Assembly: GCF_900141895.1 (NCBI RefSeq)
Contig: NZ_FQYT01000023.1
Location: forward strand, 1-49,172
Source of the DNA: Parasporobacterium paucivorans DSM 15970
GTDB lineage: Bacteria > Bacillota > Clostridia > Lachnospirales > Lachnospiraceae
DNA length: 49,172 nucleotides
Direction of reading: 5' to 3'
A program made the position numbers and the translations under genes. Below, one piece after another: positions 10,360 through 18,783 of this stretch; the stretch's first letter is position 1; each line of letters begins with the position of its first letter. The notes beneath the pieces were generated by a model. The model saw only the letters and a program-made list of their open reading frames with translations, made no database searches and was not told where the DNA came from.

Positions 10360-10597
10360 AATTAAGACAGGACTCGAGGCAAGGCCGGTCGCGCTGTTCG
10401 TACAGGTGGCAAGCCAGTTTGAAAGTTCCATTTATGTGGAAGTGGGTACCAAAAAGGTGAATGCCAAAAGCATTATGGGCATGATGACCTTAGGGCTTGC
10501 GGCAGGCGAGGAAGTGCATGTTATCGCCGATGGAAATGACGAAACAGAGGCCATCGAAAAAATAGAAGAATACTTAAGCTGCGGAAGCAGCAATTAA
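10334..10597 (+). CDS. Crh-like HPr-family protein lacking the PTS histidine (Glu15)
   Basis: HPr-fold protein of 87 residues, the normal length. In PTS HPr, His15 carries the phosphoryl group from EI to EIIA. Here the motif reads GLEARPVALF with Glu at exactly position 15, so it cannot act as a PTS phosphocarrier. Arg17 is kept, and the regulatory serine is at exactly position 46 in NAKSIMGMM, with the hydrophobic contacts of HprK substrates. This matches Crh of Bacillus in position (after whiA) and logic, although Crh has Gln15. Start ATG 10334 has AGGAGG upstream. I infer a catabolite-control role as CcpA cofactor after phosphorylation by the HprK encoded upstream. Confidence 0.9.
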   Translation: MVTKNMTIEIKTGLEARPVALFVQVASQFESSIYVEVGTKKVNAKSIMGMMTLGLAAGEEVHVIADGNDETEAIEKIEEYLSCGSSN

Positions 10598-10610
10598 TTT
10601 TCAAGTATAC

Positions 10611-10636
10611 GGGCGCCGGTCAACGGTGCCCTTTTT
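10611..10636 (+). terminator. Intrinsic terminator after the hprK-HPr-like cluster
   Basis: A GC-rich 8-bp stem (GGGCGCCG with CGGTGCCC, one G-T pair) with loop GTCAA is followed by TTTTT. It lies 14 nt after the HPr-like stop. Confidence 0.85.
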
Positions 10637-10638
10637 GA

Positions 10639-10667
10639 TTGTCGAAACAGCCTGTTTGTACTATAAT
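10639..10667 (+). promoter_or_regulatory. Promoter of dnaE-pfkA
   Basis: TTGTCG at 10639-10644 and TATAAT at 10662-10667 are spaced by 17 nt, placed directly after the terminator and about 30 nt before dnaE. Confidence 0.6.
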
Positions 10668-10696
10668 GGTAACAATACTAAGCGGAGGTAAAGGAA

Positions 10697-13600
10697 ATGG
10701 CGTTCACGCATTTACATGTACATACGGAATACAGCCTTTTGGATGGATCCTGTAAAATCAAGGAGCTGCTCAGGCAGGCAAAGGAGCTTGGAATGGACAG
10801 CCTGGCCATAACGGACCATGGTGTTATGTACGGAGCCATTGATTTTTATAAGGCCGCCAAGGAAATAGGAATCAATCCGATAATCGGATGTGAAATATAT
10901 GTATCGCCCGGATCCCGTTTTGAAAAGGAAAGCAGCGCAGGGGAAGAACGGTACCACCATCTGGTTCTGCTGGCTGAAAACAATACCGGCTATGAAAACC
11001 TGATGAAGATAGTATCCTCGGGCTTTATAGAGGGCTTTTATTATAAACCCCGCGTGGATTATGAGATTCTGGAGAAATACCACGAGGGTATCATTGCCTT
11101 GAGCGCCTGCCTGGCGGGAGAAGTGCAGAGATATCTGTCGAGAGGCCTTTATGACGGCGGCCGGGAGGCGGCACAGCGTTACGAGAGCATCTTCGGGAAA
11201 GGCAACTTCTTCATGGAGCTGCAGGATCATGGCATTCCGGAACAGAAGCATGTAAACATGCAGCTGCTGAAGCTGAGCCGGGAAACCGGCATAGGGCTTG
11301 TGGCAACCAATGATGTCCATTACACCTTTGCGGAGGATGCGGAAGCCCACGATATCCTTCTGTGCGTGCAGACCAATAAAAAAGTGACCGACGAGGACCG
11401 GATGCGTTATGAAGGCGGACAGTTTTTCCTGAAGTCAGAAGATGAGATGAAAGCCCTGTTTCCCTTTGCCGTCGAAGCGCTGGAAAATACTGCCCAGATT
11501 GGGGCGAGATGCCATGTAGATATTGAATTCGGTGTTCTGAAGCTGCCGGAATACCAGGTGCCGGAAGGATATACCCCCGCCGGATACCTGCGGGAGCTCT
11601 GCAGCAGGGGTCTGGATGCCCGATATGGGGAAGAAGCGGATTCCCTGCAGGAAAGACTGGAATATGAACTGGATACCATTGAAAAAATGGGATTTGTGGA
11701 ATATTTCCTGATTGTATGGGATTTCATTCATTATGCGAAGCAGCATGGAATAGCCGTGGGTCCGGGAAGGGGTTCTGCTGCCGGAAGCATCGTGTCCTAC
11801 TGTCTGGATATAACGGACATCGACCCGATCCGTTACAGCCTCCTTTTTGAAAGGTTCCTGAATCCGGAGAGAATATCCATGCCGGATATAGATATTGACT
11901 TCTGCTATGAGCGCCGGCAGGAGGTCATAGATTACGTCATAGAAAAATACGGGAAAGAAAAGGTGGTGCAGATCATCACCTTCGGTACCATGGCTGCCAA
12001 GGGAGTCATCCGGGATGTAGGCAGGGCGCTGGATCTGCCTTATTCGTCCGTGGATGCCATTGCAAAGATGATCCCCAATGAACTCGGGATTACCATCGAA
12101 AAGGCCCTTAAAATGAATCAGGAGCTGCGCAGCGCCTATGAGATGGATGAAAGAATCCACTATCTGATAGACATGTCCAAAAGGCTGGAGGGGCTTCCGA
12201 GGCATGCCTCCATGCATGCGGCCGGCGTGGTGATCAGCCGGAAGGCCGTGGACGAGTACGTTCCCCTGTCCAGGGCATCCGATGGTTCCATCACCACTCA
12301 GTATGTCATGACCACGTTAGAGGAACTGGGGCTCCTGAAAATGGATTTTCTGGGCCTGCGGACTCTGACGGTCATCCGGGATGCCGTCTATCTGATCAAT
12401 AAGGATCCGGACATCAGTCTGGATATCAACAAAATCGAATTCAACGATCCGAAGGTCTTTGAGCTGATCGGAAGCGGAAAGACGGAGGGGATTTTCCAGC
12501 TGGAAAGTGCCGGAATGAAGAGCTTTATGAAAGAGCTGAAACCGGAAAGCCTGGAGGATATCATAGCGGGCATTTCGCTGTACAGACCCGGACCTATGGA
12601 CTTTATACCTAAATATATCCAGGGCAAAAACGACAGAAATGCGATCCGCTATGACTGCCCGCAGCTGGAACATATCCTTAAGCCTACCCATGGCTGCATT
12701 GTATACCAGGAACAGGTTATGCAGATTGCAAGGGATCTGGGCGGCTACACGCTGGGGCGGAGCGATCTGGTCAGGCGGGCCATGTCCAAGAAGAAGGCTT
12801 CCGTTATGGAAACGGAAAGACAGAATTTTGTATATGGAAATCCCCAGGAAGATGTAAAAGGCTGCATACAAAACGGGATTCGCGAGGATATCGCCCATAA
12901 GATCTGGGATGAGATGACAGATTTTGCCAAATATGCGTTTAACAAATCCCACGCGGCCAGCTATGCGGTCGTATCCTACCAGACGGCCTGGCTGAAGTGC
13001 TACTATCCGCTGGAATTCATGGCAGCCCTTATGACTTCGGTAATCGATAATTCCACAAAAATCGCGGAATATATTCTGGCCTGCCGGAATCTGGGCATCG
13101 CCATACTTCCGCCGGATATAAATGAAGGGGAGGGAGCTTTCTCCGTTTCCGGAAATGCCATCCGTTTCGGACTGCGGGCCATCAAGGGCGTAGGCAGAAA
13201 CATCATCGAGGATATCGTCAGCGAAAGAGATATCAGGGGCAGATACGCCAGTCTGCGGGTTTTTCTGGAGAGGACATCCGGGATGAATCTGAATAAAAGG
13301 GCAATCGAAAACTTTATTAAAGCAGGAGCCCTGGACAGTCTGGAAGGCACCAGAAAACAGCTGATGCAGGTCTACGCGGCCGTGCTGGATGACGTAAACC
13401 AGGAGAAGAAAAATTCCATATCCGGGCAGATGAGCCTGTTCGATCTGGTCAGCGAGGAACAAAAGGCGGATTTTGAAATCAAGCTGCCGGACATAGGGGA
13501 ATTTGCCAAGGATGTGCAGCTGGTTTTAGAGAAAGAGGTGCTTGGCGTTTACATAAGCGGACATCCTCTTCAGGAAGAGGAAGGCAAATGGAGGAAGAAT

Positions 13601-14182
13601 GTAACTGCCATAAGCTCGGACTTTATCGTGAATGAGGACGGTGCCAGCAACGTGACGGACGGCGCGGATGTGGTAATCGGAGGGATCGTCTCGGGAATTT
13701 CCAGAAAAATAACCAAGAACAACCAGATGATGGCTTTTCTGACCATCGAAGATCTGGTAGGTACCGTGGAGGTTATCGTGTTCCCAAGGGATTATGAAAA
13801 ATATCGGGACTTCATGCTGGAGGACGGGAAAGTCTTCGTCAGCGGCAGGGTTTCTGCCTCGGAGGACGAGCAGGGAAAACTGATTGCCAGGGAGGTCATC
13901 CCCTTCGAAAAAATCGCTAAAGAGGTCTGGGTAAAATTTACCGATATGGACCAATTCATGAACAGCGAAAAGGAGCTGGACAGGATAATCAGCATATATA
14001 AGGGTTCGGATACACTGATCGTTTACATTGAAAAGGAACGCCAGAAAAAAGTATATCCGTCGGCTTATCAGATAAATGCAAAGGAGTTTCTGGAGGTTGG
14101 AATCCGGGATATAATTGAAAAAGATGCGGTGCGTGTGGTGGACAAAGCCCTCAAGACCGCAGACAGGAGGAAAGGCAGATGA
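10697..14182 (+). CDS. dnaE: DNA polymerase III subunit alpha (DnaE)
   Basis: Replicative C-family DNA polymerase alpha subunit. The 1161-residue product has an N-terminal PHP domain starting FTHLHVHTEYSLLDGSC and a palm with PGRGSAAGSIVSYCL and the PDIDIDF catalytic aspartates. These are followed by the fingers and HhH region, and a C-terminal OB-fold (about 980-1060: GIVSGISRKITKNNQMMAFL). The length and absence of an embedded exonuclease identify DnaE rather than PolC. In Firmicutes DnaE typically works beside PolC. Start ATG has GGAGGTAAAGGAA upstream. The stop overlaps the pfkA start (ATGA). Confidence 0.97.
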   Translation: MAFTHLHVHTEYSLLDGSCKIKELLRQAKELGMDSLAITDHGVMYGAIDFYKAAKEIGINPIIGCEIYVSPGSRFEKESSAGEERYHHLVLLAENNTGYENLMKIVSSGFIEGFYYKPRVDYEILEKYHEGIIALSACLAGEVQRYLSRGLYDGGREAAQRYESIFGKGNFFMELQDHGIPEQKHVNMQLLKLSRETGIGLVATNDVHYTFAEDAEAHDILLCVQTNKKVTDEDRMRYEGGQFFLKSEDEMKALFPFAVEALENTAQIGARCHVDIEFGVLKLPEYQVPEGYTPAGYLRELCSRGLDARYGEEADSLQERLEYELDTIEKMGFVEYFLIVWDFIHYAKQHGIAVGPGRGSAAGSIVSYCLDITDIDPIRYSLLFERFLNPERISMPDIDIDFCYERRQEVIDYVIEKYGKEKVVQIITFGTMAAKGVIRDVGRALDLPYSSVDAIAKMIPNELGITIEKALKMNQELRSAYEMDERIHYLIDMSKRLEGLPRHASMHAAGVVISRKAVDEYVPLSRASDGSITTQYVMTTLEELGLLKMDFLGLRTLTVIRDAVYLINKDPDISLDINKIEFNDPKVFELIGSGKTEGIFQLESAGMKSFMKELKPESLEDIIAGISLYRPGPMDFIPKYIQGKNDRNAIRYDCPQLEHILKPTHGCIVYQEQVMQIARDLGGYTLGRSDLVRRAMSKKKASVMETERQNFVYGNPQEDVKGCIQNGIREDIAHKIWDEMTDFAKYAFNKSHAASYAVVSYQTAWLKCYYPLEFMAALMTSVIDNSTKIAEYILACRNLGIAILPPDINEGEGAFSVSGNAIRFGLRAIKGVGRNIIEDIVSERDIRGRYASLRVFLERTSGMNLNKRAIENFIKAGALDSLEGTRKQLMQVYAAVLDDVNQEKKNSISGQMSLFDLVSEEQKADFEIKLPDIGEFAKDVQLVLEKEVLGVYISGHPLQEEEGKWRKNVTAISSDFIVNEDGASNVTDGADVVIGGIVSGISRKITKNNQMMAFLTIEDLVGTVEVIVFPRDYEKYRDFMLEDGKVFVSGRVSASEDEQGKLIAREVIPFEKIAKEVWVKFTDMDQFMNSEKELDRIISIYKGSDTLIVYIEKERQKKVYPSAYQINAKEFLEVGIRDIIEKDAVRVVDKALKTADRRKGR

Positions 14183-15165
14183 GCACCGATATGAAGACAA
14201 TAGGCGTATTGACCAGTGGAGGAGATTCCCCGGGGATGAACGCAGCCATAAGGGGTGTCGTACGGACCGCTATTACTCTGGGTATGAAAGTTGTAGGAGT
14301 ACGCAGGGGCTTTCAGGGCCTGATTGATAATGATCACGAGCATATGACGGGCAGAAGCGTGTCGGAAATCATCCAGAGAGGCGGAACAATCCTGTATACA
14401 GCCCGTTCGGACGAGTTCATGACCCGGGCTGGCCAGGAAGCAGCGGCAAAAACCTGCAGGGAGCTGAATCTGGATGCTCTCGTGATAATCGGCGGGGACG
14501 GCTCCTTCAAGGGGGCGGCAGATCTTTCAGATCTGGGAATCAATGTGATGTGCATACCCGGCACCATCGATCAGGATATTTCGTGTACGGAATATACCAT
14601 CGGGTTTGATACGGCAGTAAATACAGCCATGGAGGCCATCGACAAAATCCGTGATACCTCCACCTCCCACGAAAGGTGCAGCATTATCGAGGTAATGGGA
14701 AGACACAACGGCCAGATTGCCCTGTGGTGCGGAATTGCAAACGGGGCGGAAGAGATTCTGCTTCCGGAAAATTATGATTACAATGAGCAGAAAATCGTCG
14801 AAAACATAATCAAAAGCAGGAAAAAGGGCAAGAGGCACCATATCATTATCAACGCAGAAGGCGTGGGGGATTCGGAAAAGATGGCAAAGCGGCTGGAGGC
14901 AGCCACAGGAATCTCTGCCCGGGCCACCATACTGGGCTACATGCAGAGAGGCGGCAACCCCTCCTGCAAGGACCGGGTTTATGCATCCATAATGGGAGCC
15001 ATGGCGGTGGAGGCAGTCAGCCAGGGAAAGAAAAACCGCGTCATTGCCCGTGTAAAAGGAGAGTTCGTGGATATCGACCTGAAGGAAGGCCTTGCCATGG
15101 AGAAGAAATTCCCTCAGGAGTATTACCGGATCAGTAAACAGTTAGACAGAGTGAAGGAGAATTAA
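14179..15165 (+). CDS. pfkA: ATP-dependent 6-phosphofructokinase
   Basis: Phosphofructokinase of glycolysis, fructose 6-phosphate plus ATP to the 1,6-bisphosphate. The 328-residue protein shows TSGGDSPGMNAAIR, GGDGSFKGA for ATP/Mg, IPGTIDQDI with the catalytic Asp, and MGRHNG for substrate binding. The common TIDND block reads TIDQD here, a conservative variant near the active site. Start ATG 14179 overlaps the dnaE stop by 4 nt and is preceded by AGGAGG. The same dnaE-pfkA order is common in Firmicutes. Confidence 0.96.
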   Translation: MSTDMKTIGVLTSGGDSPGMNAAIRGVVRTAITLGMKVVGVRRGFQGLIDNDHEHMTGRSVSEIIQRGGTILYTARSDEFMTRAGQEAAAKTCRELNLDALVIIGGDGSFKGAADLSDLGINVMCIPGTIDQDISCTEYTIGFDTAVNTAMEAIDKIRDTSTSHERCSIIEVMGRHNGQIALWCGIANGAEEILLPENYDYNEQKIVENIIKSRKKGKRHHIIINAEGVGDSEKMAKRLEAATGISARATILGYMQRGGNPSCKDRVYASIMGAMAVEAVSQGKKNRVIARVKGEFVDIDLKEGLAMEKKFPQEYYRISKQLDRVKEN

Positions 15166-15166
15166 G

Positions 15167-15937
15167 TTGATATCATCAGCTGCAAACAGCAGGATAAAGA
15201 ACATTGTCCAGATCAGAACCAAATCCTCCGCCCGCAGCGAACAGAATGCGTATGTGGTGGAGGGGAAGAAGATGTTTCTGGAAATCCCTCCCGAGGATAT
15301 CCTGGAAGTGTATGTATCGGAAGGCTTTGAACAGGAGGGAGAAAACCAGGAACTGCTTGGGAATCTGTCCTATGAAGCGGTAAGCGACAAGGTGTTCAAA
15401 TCCATTTCGGATACAGTTACCCCCCAGGGAATTCTGGCCCTGGTCCGCATGAAACATTATACTCTGAAGGACATGAAAAATAAGAATAGAAATATATATC
15501 TGGTTCTGGAAAACGTCCGGGATCCGGGCAATCTGGGCACCATGGTACGGACGGGAGAGGGCGCCGGGATTTCTGGAATCATCATGAGCCGGGAGACCGT
15601 GGATATCTATAATCCCAAGGTCATCCGCTCCACCATGGGTTCCATTTTCCGTGTGCCGTTCCTCTATACGGATAATCTGACGGAAACCATCCTGGAGATG
15701 AAGAAGGATGGAATCAGGATCTATACCGCCCACCTGAAGGGGGAAAGCCTCTACGAGAGAAGCCGTGACAGACAGGATGCGGCCATCATCATCGGCAACG
15801 AGTCTGCCGGAGTCAGCAATGGGCTTGCAGGGCTCTCAGATGCCCTGATCCGGATACCGATGTGCGGACGGGTAGAATCGCTGAACGCCGCTGTCAGTGC
15901 GGCTTTGCTCATGTACGACTTCCTTTGGAATTCCTGA
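15167..15937 (+). CDS. TrmH/SpoU-family RNA 2'-O-methyltransferase
   Basis: SPOUT-superfamily methyltransferase of the RlmB/TrmH type that 2'-O-methylates rRNA or tRNA with SAM. The 256-residue product has an N-terminal substrate-binding domain (ITSxxNxxIK-like start, then YVVEGKKMFLE) and the knot domain with NVRDPGNLGTMVRTGEGAG, IIIGNESAGVS and IPMCGRVESLNAAVSAALLMYD. The best start is TTG 15167, because AAGGAGA sits 6 nt upstream and no ATG is available. The exact RNA target cannot be read from the sequence. It begins 1 nt after the pfkA stop. Confidence 0.93.
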   Translation: MISSAANSRIKNIVQIRTKSSARSEQNAYVVEGKKMFLEIPPEDILEVYVSEGFEQEGENQELLGNLSYEAVSDKVFKSISDTVTPQGILALVRMKHYTLKDMKNKNRNIYLVLENVRDPGNLGTMVRTGEGAGISGIIMSRETVDIYNPKVIRSTMGSIFRVPFLYTDNLTETILEMKKDGIRIYTAHLKGESLYERSRDRQDAAIIIGNESAGVSNGLAGLSDALIRIPMCGRVESLNAAVSAALLMYDFLWNS

Positions 15938-15941
15938 AGGG

Positions 15942-15970
15942 TTGACAAACGCCTCTGAATTTGTTATATT
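15942..15970 (+). promoter_or_regulatory. Sigma-A promoter of the SleB-like hydrolase
   Basis: A perfect TTGACA (15942-15947), a 17-nt spacer and TATATT (15965-15970). The resulting leader of about 60 nt contains two crossing inverted repeats: 15988-15995 with 16014-16020, and AACAATTA 15999-16006 with TAATTGTT 16020-16027. The second abuts the ribosome site. Confidence 0.8.
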
Positions 15971-16038
15971 ACTTTTGCAACATGTTTAACAAATTCGTAA
16001 CAATTATAAAACTAATTTGTAATTGTTGGAGGTTGCTT

Positions 16039-17208
16039 ATGGAAATGAAAACAAACAAAATTAAATTCACGATAATGGCGATAGTATTAGGCTTCTCCGT
16101 TATGCTGACTTCACTGGGAACCAGTATGGCCAGCACGGCAAAGGAAGAGACTGTTTCTCAGACAGCCGGCACCGCAGTGGAAGCGAGAGCACTTTCCGCA
16201 ACGAACCTGGACGAAACCCAGGCGGCGACTCTGGAGACAAAACCGGTATCCCCTTTTATGGGTAAATTCATCACGAATATTTCTGACTACGTGAATGTCC
16301 GTGCAGAAGCATCCGCAGACGCACAGCTGCTCGGCAAGCTTTATGCCGGTTCCGGCGGGGTTGTCCTCGAGCGGGGAGACGAGTGGTCAAAAATCAGTTC
16401 TGGAAACCTGACAGGATATGTCCTGAATGAGTTCATCGCAGTTGATGAAGCGGCAGAGGCCCTGGCAAACCAGATTTGTCCATGGATTGCAACGGTGAAC
16501 ACAGAGACCATGAAGGTCCGCAAAGAACCAGGAACCGATTCCGGTGTATGGGGACTGGCAAGCAGCGCAGAAACATTTACGGTTACCCAGATCCTTGACG
16601 GATGGGTTGCCGTCGACTATAACGGAAACACCGGTTACCTGTCTACTGAATTCATAACCCTGGCGCAGAAAATCGGCACAGGCGTAACTGTGGAAGAAGA
16701 AGCCGCAGCCGCCCAGGCAGAACAGGAAAGACTGGCAGCCATCGAGGCAGAGAAGCAAAGACAGGAAGCAGCAAAACAGGCCAAGATACAGCAGGCTATA
16801 GCAGCAAGTTCCCTTCCGATGACCGTGCAGACATCTGCATACGGCGTTACCGAAAATGATGCATATCTCCTGGCGTGTGTCGTTGCCTGTGAGGCCGGCA
16901 GCGAACCGTACGACGGAAAGCTGGCTGTGGCAAACGTTGTACTGAACAGACTGAACAGCGGACGTTATGGAAGCACCATCTCCAGCGTCGTATATGCCAG
17001 CGGACAGTTTTCTATTGTCGCATCGGGAGCCCTGGACAGAAAATTGCAGTCCGGACCAAATTCCGAATCCCTGAGAGCAGCACAGGATGCTTTATCCGGA
17101 GTGAACAATGTACCCGGCTTTACCAGCTTTTGCGCAACAAGTGTAGCCAATTACGGCTCATACAGTGATTACGCCGTAATAGGAAACCAGGTATTTTATC
17201 ACAGATAA
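16039..17208 (+). CDS. Secreted SH3-domain cell-wall hydrolase (SleB-like)
   Basis: Exported peptidoglycan hydrolase of 389 residues. A signal peptide covers about residues 1-35 (basic MEMKTNKIKF then a hydrophobic run). Two bacterial SH3 domains follow (YVNVRAEASADAQLLGKLYAG and ETMKVRKEPGTDSGVWGLA), then an Ala/Glu/Gln-rich helical linker, probably coiled coil (about 215-260). The C-terminal hydrolase_2/SleB domain (about 275-389) has DAYLLACVVACEAGSEPYDGK with the catalytic Glu, and ends GNQVFYHR. Start ATG 16039 has GGAGG 6 nt upstream. Such SleB/CwlJ-type domains act as lytic transglycosylases in spore germination, but the SH3 domains here suggest vegetative wall remodelling. It is monocistronic, with its own promoter and terminator. 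Confidence 0.9.
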   Translation: MEMKTNKIKFTIMAIVLGFSVMLTSLGTSMASTAKEETVSQTAGTAVEARALSATNLDETQAATLETKPVSPFMGKFITNISDYVNVRAEASADAQLLGKLYAGSGGVVLERGDEWSKISSGNLTGYVLNEFIAVDEAAEALANQICPWIATVNTETMKVRKEPGTDSGVWGLASSAETFTVTQILDGWVAVDYNGNTGYLSTEFITLAQKIGTGVTVEEEAAAAQAEQERLAAIEAEKQRQEAAKQAKIQQAIAASSLPMTVQTSAYGVTENDAYLLACVVACEAGSEPYDGKLAVANVVLNRLNSGRYGSTISSVVYASGQFSIVASGALDRKLQSGPNSESLRAAQDALSGVNNVPGFTSFCATSVANYGSYSDYAVIGNQVFYHR

Positions 17209-17224
17209 TACATAAACATATTTG

Positions 17225-17253
17225 ATCGGGCTTCCGCAGGGAGCCTGATTTTT
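17225..17253 (+). terminator. Intrinsic terminator after the SleB-like gene
   Basis: An 11-bp stem (ATCGGGCTTCC with GGGAGCCTGAT, G-T pairs included) with loop GCA is followed by TTTTT. Confidence 0.85.
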
Positions 17254-17272
17254 AGTTGTGTGCCAGAATTGC

Positions 17273-17301
17273 TTGTCAAACCCTTTGAGATAATGTATCA
17301 T
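17273..17301 (+). promoter_or_regulatory. Promoter of the NfeD-SPFH pair
   Basis: TTGTCA (17273-17278), a 17-nt spacer and TATCAT (17296-17301), 36 nt before the NfeD-like ATG. Confidence 0.65.
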
Positions 17302-17337
17302 AGGTCTAAATAAGCTCATGAACAGGGGGGTTATGCA

Positions 17338-17784
17338 ATGGAATTTGTATATTGGCTTCTGTTATTTGCAGTATTCGTGCTGGTTGAAATTTTTACCCAG
17401 GGCCTCACGTCCATATGGATGGCGGGAGGGGCGCTGGCAGCATTGGCGGCGGCCTTTGCGGGAGCGGACTTTGTTGTTCAGGTTGTGCTGTTTCTGTTGA
17501 TCTCGGCGGTTCTTCTCCTTTTTACGAGGCCATTTGCAAAAAAATACGTGAATGGCCGGTCAATCAAAACGAATGTAGACAGTCTTGTCGGAAAGACCGG
17601 AAGGGTATCCGAGACTATCGATAATCGGAAACCTGCCGGTACAGTATATATCAATGGACTGGAATGGATGGCCAGATCCGAAGAGGGCGACGTGATTGTG
17701 AAGGACAGTATCGTAACGATAGAGAAAATCGAAGGCGTTAAGCTGATTGTAAGAAAAACAGAAGGAGGAGATAAAAATGCTTAG
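17338..17784 (+). CDS. NfeD-like short membrane protein
   Basis: Short NfeD-family protein (148 residues). Two or three transmembrane helices occupy about 2-70, with a C-terminal OB-like domain (LVGKTGRVSETID, GTVYINGLEWMARSEEG, VTIEKIEGVKLIVRK). NfeD proteins partner with SPFH/stomatin proteins in membrane microdomains, and the next gene encodes exactly such a protein. The start follows GGGGGG. The gene overlaps the SPFH gene by 8 nt, so translation is coupled. The serine-protease domain of long NfeD is absent. Confidence 0.88.
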   Translation: MEFVYWLLLFAVFVLVEIFTQGLTSIWMAGGALAALAAAFAGADFVVQVVLFLLISAVLLLFTRPFAKKYVNGRSIKTNVDSLVGKTGRVSETIDNRKPAGTVYINGLEWMARSEEGDVIVKDSIVTIEKIEGVKLIVRKTEGGDKNA

Positions 17785-18691
17785 TCCCAATAGTGGAATA
17801 TTTTCAACAGGCGGTTCCGTCCTGGTAGTTCTGATTATAATCATTCTGGCGATAATCATCAGCTGCATCAAGATAGTGCCCCAGGCGAATGCTTTCGTTA
17901 TCGAGAGGCTCGGAGGGTATAAGTCAACTTGGTCCGTAGGACTGCATTTCAAGGTCCCGTTCATTGACAAGATCGCCCGAAGGGTGAACATGAAGGAGCA
18001 AGTGGCAGATTTTGAACCCCAGCCGGTCATCACGAAAGACAACGTAACCATGCGGATAGACACGGTGCTGTTCTTCCAGGTTACGGACCCGAAGCTGTAT
18101 GCCTATGGAGTGGAAAATCCCATAAGGGCGATCGAAAACCTTTCGGCAACCACACTCAGGAATATCATCGGAGACCTGGAACTGGATGAAACACTCACCT
18201 CAAGGGAAGTCATCAACACAAAGATGAGAGTTGCCCTGGATGTGGCCACGGATCCCTGGGGCATCAAGGTGAACCGGGTCGAACTTAAGAATATCATCCC
18301 GCCTGCAGCTATCCAGGATGCAATGGAGAAGCAGATGAAAGCAGAAAGAGAACGAAGAGAATCCATTCTAAGGGCTGAAGGAGAGAAGACCTCCACCATT
18401 CTCGTGGCCGAAGGAAACAAACAATCCGTCATCCTGGAAGCGGAAGCCCAGAAAGAAGCTACCATCAGGGCAGCACAGGGCGAAGCGGAATCCATACGTA
18501 TGGTCCAGATGGCGTTGGCGGACGGTATCCGGTACATTAAAGAATCAGCACCGGATACGGCGGTAATCCAGCTTAAAAGCCTGGAGGCGTTTGCAAAAGC
18601 AGCGGACGGTCAGGCGACAAAGATTATTATCCCATCCGATATACAGGGAATTGCCGGCATGGTAAGAGCCATAACGGAAGTTGCAAAGTAA
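17777..18691 (+). CDS. SPFH/band-7 (stomatin-like, QmcA-type) membrane protein
   Basis: Band-7 scaffold protein of 304 residues. An N-terminal membrane anchor (about 12-34) is followed by the SPFH domain ([19 protein letters not shown], then [18 protein letters not shown] and [13 protein letters not shown]). The C-terminal helical region (about 175-245) is rich in Ala/Glu with [21 protein letters not shown], the oligomerising coiled coil. The family organises membrane domains and quality control, often with FtsH. Start ATG has AAGGAGG upstream and overlaps the NfeD-like gene. Confidence 0.92.
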   Translation: MLSPNSGIFSTGGSVLVVLIIIILAIIISCIKIVPQANAFVIERLGGYKSTWSVGLHFKVPFIDKIARRVNMKEQVADFEPQPVITKDNVTMRIDTVLFFQVTDPKLYAYGVENPIRAIENLSATTLRNIIGDLELDETLTSREVINTKMRVALDVATDPWGIKVNRVELKNIIPPAAIQDAMEKQMKAERERRESILRAEGEKTSTILVAEGNKQSVILEAEAQKEATIRAAQGEAESIRMVQMALADGIRYIKESAPDTAVIQLKSLEAFAKAADGQATKIIIPSDIQGIAGMVRAITEVAK

Positions 18692-18703
18692 GATACCAGA
18701 TCC

Positions 18704-18750
18704 GTGAAAGAATGGTTTTATATCCGGCGGGGTATAAGCCATTCTTTCAC
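18704..18750 (+). promoter_or_regulatory. Large hairpin upstream of argF
   Basis: A perfect 12-bp outer stem (GTGAAAGAATGG with CCATTCTTTCAC) continues inward for about nine more pairs with one bulge to a GGCG loop. There is no U-tract on either side, so it does not look like a standard terminator. It lies between the SPFH stop and the argF ribosome site. Confidence 0.6.
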
Positions 18751-18783
18751 AACGTTGAAATAGTGAGTAGGAGGAATACCAAC

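Noticed and set aside
12317-13462. 381-residue open frame on the minus strand opposite dnaE
   Set aside because: Antisense shadow of the polymerase coding sequence, with His/Gln/Arg-rich composition typical of such shadows.
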